15,585 bases of DNA from CADEDH01 sp047971245 (GTDB lineage: Bacteria > Actinomycetota > Acidimicrobiia > Acidimicrobiales > SZUA-35). The stretch covers positions 1-15,585 of the forward strand of contig JBKDZN010000131.1 in NCBI GenBank assembly GCA_047971245.1, read 5' to 3'. Below the pieces are notes generated by a model. The model was not told where the DNA came from and ran no database searches. It worked only from the letters and a program-made list of their open reading frames with translations. A program made the translations under genes and the position numbers. Of this stretch, positions 6,759 through 12,775 are shown one piece after another; position 1 is the stretch's first letter; each line of letters begins with the position of its first letter.

Positions 6759-9008
6759 TCAGCTGCAGGCGGGGGGACGGGCCGGCCCCGGCGCGGGGAC
6801 ACCGGCGACGAGCCGGGCGACGGCGTCGCGGGCGGCCCGGTTGAACCGGCCGGCGTACCCCTGGCACAGATGACTGTCGGCGTGGCCGGTCCCGATCTCG
6901 GCCTGGGAAGCACAGCCGCCCCCGCACCACAGGGCGTAGGGGCACCGCCGGCACACCGGGTGGGTACCGACGAGCCGGTTCCGCCAGTGCAGCTCCTGGT
7001 GGAGGTTGGCCCGGTACCGGCCATCGGGGGTGACGAAGCCGATCCGGGTCGCCGGGGCCGCGGTCCGCTCCCAGCAGGCGTACACATCACCGACGGGGTC
7101 GAACACGTACATACTGCTGGCAGCGGCGCAGAACTGGCCGGACCGGTCGGGCGAATCTCCGGTGGCCAGCACGGTATGGATCTGGTCCCGCAGATCCCGA
7201 TCCACGGTGCCCAGACGGGCCAGGCGCGGGTCGACGGCGGCGTCGAGGCCCCGGCTCAGGCCGAGATGCCCGATCATGAGGTCGGAATCGGCGCCCGGGC
7301 CGCCCGGATGCAGGGGAGCGACGTTGACCGTGAACAGGGGTGAGGCGAGCCAACCCCGGGCTTCGACGTCGTCGAGCAGCCTGGTCAACGACCCGAGGTT
7401 GCGGGCATCAACCGTCACCCGCAGGTCGACCCGGCAATCACGGCTGATGGCCCGCTCGATCCCCGACACGATCCGGTCGTAGGAACCGCGACCGTCGGCA
7501 CCGACCCGGCGGCGATCGTGCTCGTCGCGGGGGCCGTCCACGGAGATCTGGAGGCCGGCGATGCGATCGGGGCCGAGCAGATCACTGAACCGTTTGAGGT
7601 CGGTGCCGTTGGTGACCGCCCACAGGGCGATGCCCTGCTCATCGGCCAGGCGGGCCACCAGGTACCGGACCGCGACCTCGGTGCGGGCCGAGAGCGGTTC
7701 ACCACCGAACAGGCCGACGGAGCGATGGTGCCGGTCGGGGTCGAAACCGGCCCGGCGGGCGATGTCGGCCATGGCCCGCACGGTCAGGTCGGCCCGTTCG
7801 ACCGTCATCGGCTCCAGGATGTGCCGGTAGTGGGGGTCGTGGCGGAGGTGATCCTGGAAGCAGTAGTCGCACCGGAGGTTGCAGTCGTACGCCGGCATCA
7901 CCACGAACACGAGATCGTGGCGCCGCCGTTCGTGCAACTGCTTCGAATACGCGGTGAACGCCCCGAGCTCGTCGGTACCCGCCCCCACCAGGTAGCCCCG
8001 GCGCCGCAGGAAGGCGCGATCCTCGTCGGTGATCGTCTCCAGCGACCGGCCCGACCCCACCTCGCCTCCCCGGTCCCGCCCGGCACAGCCGTCGTCGGCC
8101 GTGACCTCGGACGACCAGCGGCCGAAGCGGGGGGCGTGACCCCGGACCCGGTTGGCGAACAGGATCTCGTGCAGGGCCCGGGGGATCAGGTCGAAGGTGC
8201 CGTACAACCCGTGGCTGATCAGGAATCCCGACGGGGTCTCCCCGGCGAAGATGGTGTAGCGGGACACCACCTCGGTCCGGTCCCGGGGCCGTTGGGTGAT
8301 CACCACCGGAACTCCGCCGTCCCGGTCGGCGCCGGGGTGACCCGGGCCGACGGGGGCCCGGCCGTCGACGTGGACCCGGTGACGCCGGGCCAGATCGACG
8401 GCGCGGGCGGCGCCCGGCGCGCCGTCGTGACGTAACCAGTGGTGGGCTCGCTCCAGGGTGTCGACCGTGGCCAGCTCGGCCACCCGGGCCGGATCGGGGC
8501 GCGGGTCGTCACTGGTGAGGGCGACGAACACGTGAACGTGCTCGTGTTCGATCAAGCCGGAACGGGGGTCGATGGCGCGGTGGGTGAACCGGCCGCACGG
8601 TTCGAGTCCGGTGATACGACAGCCGAGCTCCTCCTCCACCCCGTGCCGGGCCGCGGCCTCGGGGGTCCGACCGGGCCGGACATGGCTCCAGGAGCTGACC
8701 GACCAGGCCCCGGGGAAGAACGACCGCCCGAACGCCCGGCGTGGCAGGATCCACCCCTGCTCCACATGGCGTACCAGGACCGCAACCCCGAGATGGCGGC
8801 GACCCCGAACGTGGGCGGTGCCACCGTCGAGGGAACCCTCCGGATCCCCGCCGGCGTCGCAGAGCTGGACGTCGGATGGCCGACCCTGCGGGCCGGTGTC
8901 CTGCGGGCCGAGGCGGTTCACGGTCGCCACCGATCCGCGGCCGGCCCGTTGGACGTCGAACCGTTGAACAAGGCCCCTGAGCGGCGGGTTGCCAGGCTCA
9001 CCTTGCAC
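6759..9008 (-). CDS. Nudix (IPP-isomerase-like) - radical SAM/SPASM fusion, putative peptide maturase
   Basis: One uninterrupted frame of 749 codons joins two enzyme families. Residues about 45-200 resemble IPP-isomerase-type Nudix proteins: VQLCDAGGDPEG, HVRGRRHLGVAVLV, FFPGAWSVSSWSHV, a degenerate Nudix box GRTPEAAARHGVEEELG, and GLIEHEHVHVFVAL with the E-x-E metal pair. The isomerase Cys is replaced by Trp. After a linker (about 205-235), residues 250-360 look like the N-terminal region of SPASM peptide maturases (YTIFAGETPSGFLISHGLYG). The radical SAM core has Cys376, Cys380 and Cys383 (CNLRCDYC, a CxxxCxxC site for the SAM-binding 4Fe-4S cluster), and GGEP at 435-438. The SPASM domain has all seven cysteines (627, 645, 686, 689, 695, 699, 715), normally binding two auxiliary clusters. 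Substrate unknown; peptide or protein modification is inferred. GTG 9008 is the most upstream start; later GTGs are possible. Confidence 0.88.
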   Translation of the reverse strand: MQGEPGNPPLRGLVQRFDVQRAGRGSVATVNRLGPQDTGPQGRPSDVQLCDAGGDPEGSLDGGTAHVRGRRHLGVAVLVRHVEQGWILPRRAFGRSFFPGAWSVSSWSHVRPGRTPEAAARHGVEEELGCRITGLEPCGRFTHRAIDPRSGLIEHEHVHVFVALTSDDPRPDPARVAELATVDTLERAHHWLRHDGAPGAARAVDLARRHRVHVDGRAPVGPGHPGADRDGGVPVVITQRPRDRTEVVSRYTIFAGETPSGFLISHGLYGTFDLIPRALHEILFANRVRGHAPRFGRWSSEVTADDGCAGRDRGGEVGSGRSLETITDEDRAFLRRRGYLVGAGTDELGAFTAYSKQLHERRRHDLVFVVMPAYDCNLRCDYCFQDHLRHDPHYRHILEPMTVERADLTVRAMADIARRAGFDPDRHHRSVGLFGGEPLSARTEVAVRYLVARLADEQGIALWAVTNGTDLKRFSDLLGPDRIAGLQISVDGPRDEHDRRRVGADGRGSYDRIVSGIERAISRDCRVDLRVTVDARNLGSLTRLLDDVEARGWLASPLFTVNVAPLHPGGPGADSDLMIGHLGLSRGLDAAVDPRLARLGTVDRDLRDQIHTVLATGDSPDRSGQFCAAASSMYVFDPVGDVYACWERTAAPATRIGFVTPDGRYRANLHQELHWRNRLVGTHPVCRRCPYALWCGGGCASQAEIGTGHADSHLCQGYAGRFNRAARDAVARLVAGVPAPGPARPPACS

Positions 9009-9025
9009 CCCTTTCCCGGCCGACC

Positions 9026-9049
9026 CGCCCCCCGACGGGATGGGGGGCG
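9026..9049 (-). promoter_or_regulatory. Perfect 8-bp hairpin in the leader of the Nudix-radical SAM gene
   Basis: CGCCCCCC and GGGGGGCG form a perfect 8-bp G/C stem with an eight-base loop, ending 17 bases before the GTG start at 9008. It would lie inside the mRNA leader if the promoter at 9086-9115 is used. It has no T-run, so it is more likely to affect translation or RNA stability than to terminate. Confidence 0.4.
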
Positions 9050-9085
9050 TACCTGTGGTCGAACAGCGAGGTCGTTGGACAACGA

Positions 9086-9115
9086 AAACTAGCGTAATTA
9101 CCCAGGAGCCGACAA
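9086..9115 (-). promoter_or_regulatory. Candidate promoter of the Nudix-radical SAM gene
   Basis: On the minus strand TTGTCG (9115-9110) and TAGTTT (9091-9086) are 18 bases apart, in a spacer clearly richer in A/T than the surroundings. The -35 match is partial (TTG plus C) and the -10 keeps T1, A2 and T6. A matching pattern precedes the TPR-like gene. Confidence 0.35.
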
Positions 9116-9129
9116 GTCGTTACCGGATA

Positions 9130-9231
9130 TCATCCGCTGCCATTTTGGATCATGTGCCGGGGCGGGAAACCCACGCCGATGTCGATGAGGTTTTGCTCGA
9201 TTATTGAACCAACGTCGGTAAGTCGGATCAC
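9130..9231 (-). CDS. Candidate 33-residue peptide coupled to the exporter stop (speculative)
   Basis: A short frame whose GTG start overlaps the TGA of the ThrE-like gene in a GTGA arrangement, the classic sign of translational coupling. The predicted peptide begins VIRLTDVGSIIEQNLIDIGV and ends in a Gly/Ser/Asn-rich segment, with two aromatic-basic stretches (GFPPRHM). A weak GAG lies about six bases upstream. It sits directly ahead of a radical SAM/SPASM maturase gene on the same strand, where a modified-peptide precursor is often found. It has no cysteine, and about two thirds of its third positions are G/C, lower than neighbours. I do not recognise a family. The chance of a random short ORF is high. 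Confidence 0.2.
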   Translation of the reverse strand: MIRLTDVGSIIEQNLIDIGVGFPPRHMIQNGSG

Positions 9232-10496
9232 GGGAACTCGGAATGTCGTACCAGGGTGCGCACCATGGCCAGCCCCGAGCCGATCGCCCCCACGGTGAAC
9301 ACGACGCGCAGCCCGGCGATCGCTGCGCTCTGCAGGCTCGCCGCCGGATCGACCGGGTTCTGGGCCGTCAGTTCCAGCAGACCGATGATCCAGTTGGTCG
9401 CGGCGCTACCGGGGATCAGCGGGATACAGCCGGCGACGGCCAGGACGCTACGGGGCCGCATGACCTCGAACGGGGCGATACGCAACAGCTCCGCCGCCAT
9501 CGCCACCGTCACCGCGGCCACGAAGGAGGAGACCACGAGGTTCCAGCCCAGGTCGAGCCCGGCCGTGCGGACCGTGAGGGTCAGGGCCCCGGCGGCCGCC
9601 GACCAGCCCAACTGCGACGGACCGAAGTTGAACAGCACCCCGAAGCCCGCCGCCGCCACGGCCCCGAAGAAGGCCTGGTGCACCAGACCGTGTTGGAGGT
9701 GCAGGACATCCCCGCCGTCGAGCGGGAGCAGCTGGGCCGCCCCGAGCCCGAGGGTGATGAACATCAACAGCATCGTCACCGTGACGAACCGGGCGCTGCC
9801 CATGGTCGGGTAGCCCTCCATGATGTCGGTCTGGGCGTTCATCGCCGGGATTCCCGGCACCAGCAGCAGCACCGAGGCCGTCATCGCCATCGGCACCATC
9901 TGGCTGCCGGCCGCACTCACCCCGAGGCCGGTCAGCGAGGCGGTGACGAAGGCCACGATCGTGGCGATGACGAAGACGTTGACGCCTCGCCGCACCAGCG
10001 ACGCCCGGAGCCATTGACCGGCGGCGCTGCCGCACAGGATCGGCAGGACCGCCTGCCAATCGACGCCGAGCAGGCGCCCGAACGCGGCGCAGGCGATCCC
10101 CACCGCCACCGCCCCGAGCCAGCGAGGATGACGCGGCACCTCACCACCGAGGGCGCGGAGGCGGCCCGCGGCCTCGTCCAGACCGAAACCGCCCCGCGCC
10201 GTGGCCAGGCAGAGCTCCCGCAACTCGTGGTTGAGGCGCATGTCGACCCCGGGCGGGCCCACCTCGACCATCCGGGTGATGGTGTTCCGGCCGTGGGTGA
10301 CCGTGAGCGCGAGGGAGGCATAACCGACCCGGCAGTACACATGCTCGGCCCCCAGCCCCTCAGCAATCTTCTTCGTGCCCGCGCTGACCACCGAGCTCTT
10401 GGCCCCGGTCTCACTCAGCTGCCGACCGGCCTCGAGCGCGACCATGGCGATCTGCTCGAGATGCCGGTGTCGCTTCACCACGGGATCGTCGGTCAT
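9228..10496 (-). CDS. ThrE-type threonine/serine exporter family protein
   Basis: A membrane protein of 422 residues combining both halves of the ThrE fold, which are separate as YjjP/YjjB in enterobacteria. The N-terminal soluble part (about 1-125) has the family pattern LSETGAKSSVV, a mixed strand region, PPGVDMRLN and GGFGLDEAAGRLRAL. About ten hydrophobic segments follow. The motif SVLLLVPGIPAMNAQTDIME in the middle and GCIPLIPGSAATNWI near the end are the two repeated PGxP-like motifs of the halves. Corynebacterial ThrE exports threonine and serine; YjjPB exports succinate; here the substrate is unproven. The ATG at 10496 has GAAAGGG nine bases upstream. It lies upstream of, and on the same strand as, the Nudix-radical SAM gene, which raises the possibility that it exports a product of that enzyme. 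Confidence 0.9.
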   Translation of the reverse strand: MTDDPVVKRHRHLEQIAMVALEAGRQLSETGAKSSVVSAGTKKIAEGLGAEHVYCRVGYASLALTVTHGRNTITRMVEVGPPGVDMRLNHELRELCLATARGGFGLDEAAGRLRALGGEVPRHPRWLGAVAVGIACAAFGRLLGVDWQAVLPILCGSAAGQWLRASLVRRGVNVFVIATIVAFVTASLTGLGVSAAGSQMVPMAMTASVLLLVPGIPAMNAQTDIMEGYPTMGSARFVTVTMLLMFITLGLGAAQLLPLDGGDVLHLQHGLVHQAFFGAVAAAGFGVLFNFGPSQLGWSAAAGALTLTVRTAGLDLGWNLVVSSFVAAVTVAMAAELLRIAPFEVMRPRSVLAVAGCIPLIPGSAATNWIIGLLELTAQNPVDPAASLQSAAIAGLRVVFTVGAIGSGLAMVRTLVRHSEFP

Positions 10497-10760
10497 CGGG
10501 TCCGGCCCTTTCGCTACCGCCGGCCGTCTCCAGTGGAGCCCGCCCGGAAACCGGTGAGCCGAGGCTCGCCGGGGGCGCGGTGATCACCGTCGGGGCCGAT
10601 CGAGGTGGTCGTCCTGTACGGCCCTGTACAGGGTGGTGGTTTCCTGCGCGCCGAGCGTACCGGCGGGACGGGGGCCGGCACGGTCGGCGCCCCGTAACCC
10701 TCGGCACAGCGGGCAACCATGCCCAGATGGATCCCCCGACGAGGCCGGACGTCGACCGGT
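10497..10760. other. Intergenic region upstream of the ThrE-like gene
   Basis: A 264-base G/C-rich gap between the end of the PEP-swivel gene and the ThrE-like gene. Apart from the CCTGTAC repeat I see no convincing -10/-35 pair, no terminator with a T-run and no coding signal on either strand. Confidence 0.5.
10613..10632. promoter_or_regulatory. Tandem CCTGTAC repeat with palindrome, possible operator
   Basis: CCTGTAC occurs twice with a 10-base period (10613-10619 and 10623-10629). The second copy extends into the perfect palindrome CCTGTACAGG. It lies about 120 bases upstream of the ThrE-like start. One-helical-turn spacing is what a repressor dimer pair would need, but no regulator is identified. 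Confidence 0.35.
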
Positions 10761-12506
10761 TCAGGGCACCTCGACCACGGTGACCAGGCCGCGATCGCCA
10801 TCGACCTCGACAATGGCCCCGTCGGGGATCCGGACGGTGGCGTCGGTGGCCGACACCACGCACGGGATCCCCAACTCCCGGCTGACGATGATGGCGTGGC
10901 TGAGCGCCGCGCCGACGTCGACCACCACCCCACCCGAGGGGACGAACAGGGGGGTCCAGGCCGGATCGGTGTGGGGGGCGATGAGTACGTCTCCCGCCTC
11001 CAGGGCGCCGCCCTGTGACGGGTCCAACACCACCCGGGCCCGACCCCGGAACGTGCCCGGGCAGCCGGGGACGCCCTGGATGGCCTCGCCCGGCTCGGCC
11101 ATCGGGATCTCCCGCTCGCCACGCCGCGACCATTCCGAATGGGGCGGCGGCGGACCGTTGATGATGAACGGGGGCTCGAGCGTCAACAGGTACTCATAGT
11201 GTGCGTGGCGGCCGGCGAGCAACCCGGCGACATCACCGAGCTCACCGTCGATCAGGGCCTGCACCTCGTCCTCGAACAGGAGGCACAGCTCGGCGGGATC
11301 CTCGAGGTGGCCCTGCTCGACGGCCCGGCGGCCGATCTCCCGCACCGCCATCCGGATCTCGTTGATGACACGGATGATGTTCGTCTTGGATCGTTCCCGT
11401 CCGGGGATGAACACCTCCGAGCTGGCCAGGGCGGCCCGGAACTGGGCCAAGGTGTCCGGGTCCCCACCGAGCAGGCCGGCGATCTCGTCGGCGAGCTCGT
11501 GCCGTTCCCGTTCACGGGCGGTGTTGGCGGTGGTGGGGTCGGCCTCGTCGCCCTGATGGCGCATGGGGTCGATCAGGGCCAACATCAGGTCCGGATCGGT
11601 CTCCCACGTCTCCCAGGCGATGTCCCATTCGTTGGGCCCCCGCGAGCCGAACTCGGCCAGGAATTCCTGGAGGTCGGCCACGAAACCGGCCGCGTGCTCG
11701 TCGCCGACCAACCGCTGGTAGAGGCCGTCGATCCCGGCGTCGAAGTGCGCCATGAGCGCGGGATCGGCCCGGACCTGCCGCGACAATGCCCACAGGGCGA
11801 ACGACGGGGCGGCGGAGTCGACCCCACCGAGACCGGCCAGGAGCCGCATGGTGGCCTCCGGCCGACCGACAGCCGTGCACACGGCGCCGATCACCCCCGG
11901 CCCGATGGAGGCGGCCCCGCTCTGGTTGATGTGCATGTTGAACATGTCGCGGCAGACCGGCCGGAGCGACCGGGCCAGATCGAGCAGTTCCTGGTCCGAC
12001 AGGGCGGCAAGATCGGGACGACCGGCCCGGATCTCCCGGGCCTGGAGCCGCTGGCCCTCCAGCTCCGACTGGTCCATGTCACCCATCACCCACCCCAGGT
12101 AGGCGGTCATCACCTCGGTGGTGTGGGGGTTGTCGTGCCACGGCTCGGCCACGTACGGGGGCACATCGGGATGGTCGCCGAAGTAGGCGGCGTCGATGTC
12201 GGCCGCCGACATGCCAGGGGTTCGTTCCGCCCACAGACGGATCCAGGTGGCGCCCAGATACCCGTAGCCTCCGATGAGGCCGACGAAATCGCACCGGTCC
12301 CGGTCGGGGTGGAGCTCGTGCTCCTCCACACCCAGGCGCTGCACGGCGCAGTCCCGCCAGCCGGCCACGCAACCCCCGTTGGCCCAACCCAGATCCCAGG
12401 AGAGCGGCCGGGGCGGTTTGGGGAGCACCTCCCCGACATTGGCCCGGGTCCAGAACGGTGTCCGCTCCCCGTAGGGGTGGTTCTCGATCCAACGCACTTC
12501 ACTCAC
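10761..12506 (-). CDS. PEP-utilising swivel-domain protein lacking ATP-grasp
   Basis: A soluble protein of 581 residues related to the C-terminal two thirds of PEP-synthase/rifampin-phosphotransferase-type enzymes. It opens with RWIENHPYGERTPFWTRANV and GEVLPKPPRPLSWD, the usual entry to the central helical domain. The C-terminal phosphohistidine swivel (about 475-581) carries GALEAGDVLIAPHTDPAWTP, then GAALSHAIIVSRELGIP with His537 as the predicted phospho-acceptor. The N-terminal ATP-grasp (nucleotide-binding) domain present in full-length enzymes is absent, so phosphate transfer would need a partner protein not in this window. GTG 12506 is chosen over the in-frame GTG 12521 because a canonical AAGGAG lies six bases upstream of it. 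It is divergent from the TPR-like gene. Reaction and substrate are unknown. Confidence 0.88.
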   Translation of the reverse strand: MSEVRWIENHPYGERTPFWTRANVGEVLPKPPRPLSWDLGWANGGCVAGWRDCAVQRLGVEEHELHPDRDRCDFVGLIGGYGYLGATWIRLWAERTPGMSAADIDAAYFGDHPDVPPYVAEPWHDNPHTTEVMTAYLGWVMGDMDQSELEGQRLQAREIRAGRPDLAALSDQELLDLARSLRPVCRDMFNMHINQSGAASIGPGVIGAVCTAVGRPEATMRLLAGLGGVDSAAPSFALWALSRQVRADPALMAHFDAGIDGLYQRLVGDEHAAGFVADLQEFLAEFGSRGPNEWDIAWETWETDPDLMLALIDPMRHQGDEADPTTANTARERERHELADEIAGLLGGDPDTLAQFRAALASSEVFIPGRERSKTNIIRVINEIRMAVREIGRRAVEQGHLEDPAELCLLFEDEVQALIDGELGDVAGLLAGRHAHYEYLLTLEPPFIINGPPPPHSEWSRRGEREIPMAEPGEAIQGVPGCPGTFRGRARVVLDPSQGGALEAGDVLIAPHTDPAWTPLFVPSGGVVVDVGAALSHAIIVSRELGIPCVVSATDATVRIPDGAIVEVDGDRGLVTVVEVP

Positions 12507-12512
12507 GGCCAA

Positions 12513-12518
12513 CTCCTT
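12513..12518 (-). promoter_or_regulatory. Shine-Dalgarno AAGGAG of the PEP-swivel gene
   Basis: AAGGAG with a six-base spacer to GTG 12506 decides the start. The upstream GTG 12521 would put this site inside the reading frame. Confidence 0.7.
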
Positions 12519-12659
12519 CACGGTGTGACGTTCGGCTCATCGATCGGTGCGGAACCCTACCCGACGGCCTGACGCGGCGACCAGCCACCCACGGCGCGCT
12601 ACCGTTCATGCCCCCACGACCGCGACACACCTGTCCTTTGTCGAAGTTGACGCGATATC

Positions 12660-12678
12660 TCGACGCAATGTCGACGCA
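12660..12678 (+). repeat. Tandem TCGACGCA in divergent promoter region
   Basis: TCGACGCA occurs at 12660-12667 and 12671-12678, an 11-base period. A related TTGACGCG lies at 12647-12654. One-turn spacing just upstream of the candidate TPR promoter suggests activator or repressor half-sites, but no regulator is known. Confidence 0.35.
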
Positions 12679-12683
12679 GCAAC

Positions 12684-12713
12684 TTGTCGCTATATCAGTC
12701 CGGCATGTAGACC
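12684..12713 (+). promoter_or_regulatory. Candidate promoter of the TPR-like gene
   Basis: TTGTCG (12684-12689) and TAGACC (12708-12713) are 18 bases apart. The extended ACTTGTCG and the TAG at the same distance also occur before the Nudix-radical SAM gene. The -10 is weak on its own. Confidence 0.3.
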
Positions 12714-12764
12714 GTTACCACCGAGAACACCACCACCATGGCGCCTGAACGAACCTACCGCCGC

Positions 12765-12768
12765 AGGA
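12765..12768 (+). promoter_or_regulatory. Shine-Dalgarno AGGA of the TPR-like gene
   Basis: AGGA followed by seven bases to ATG 12776, the first start codon after the in-frame stop at 12746. Confidence 0.55.
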
Positions 12769-12775
12769 TTCGACG

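Larger units (their letters stand above)
9009..9227. other. Lower-GC spacer between exporter and maturase genes
   Basis: This 219-base interval is visibly richer in A/T than the genes on both sides. It contains the candidate promoter and hairpin listed separately. It also holds two overlapping short frames on opposite strands. The minus-strand one (9231-9130, 33 codons) begins at a GTG overlapping the exporter stop as GTGA. The plus-strand one (9055-9207, 50 codons) starts at a GTG preceded by GGGGGG seven bases upstream. Their third positions are less G/C-rich than host genes. At most one is likely to be real, and either could be chance. Confidence 0.5.
12507..12775. other. Divergent intergenic region, PEP-swivel / TPR-like genes
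   Basis: This 269-base interval separates divergent genes. Its right part, from about 12630, is richer in A/T than the surroundings. Besides the repeat and promoter candidates listed, I see no RNA gene. An in-frame stop at 12746-12748 prevents any upstream extension of the TPR-like frame. Confidence 0.5.

Noticed and set aside
7518..8435. Plus-strand frame of 305 codons opposite the Nudix-radical SAM gene
   Set aside because: It is antisense to the radical SAM core and linker, with no motif of its own.
9243..10583. Plus-strand frame of 446 codons opposite the ThrE-like gene
   Set aside because: His/Arg/Gln-rich shadow. The minus strand encodes clear membrane segments and both ThrE motifs.
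11139..12572. Plus-strand frame of 477 codons opposite the PEP-swivel gene
   Set aside because: Shadow of a gene with a clear Shine-Dalgarno and a conserved swivel motif on the other strand.
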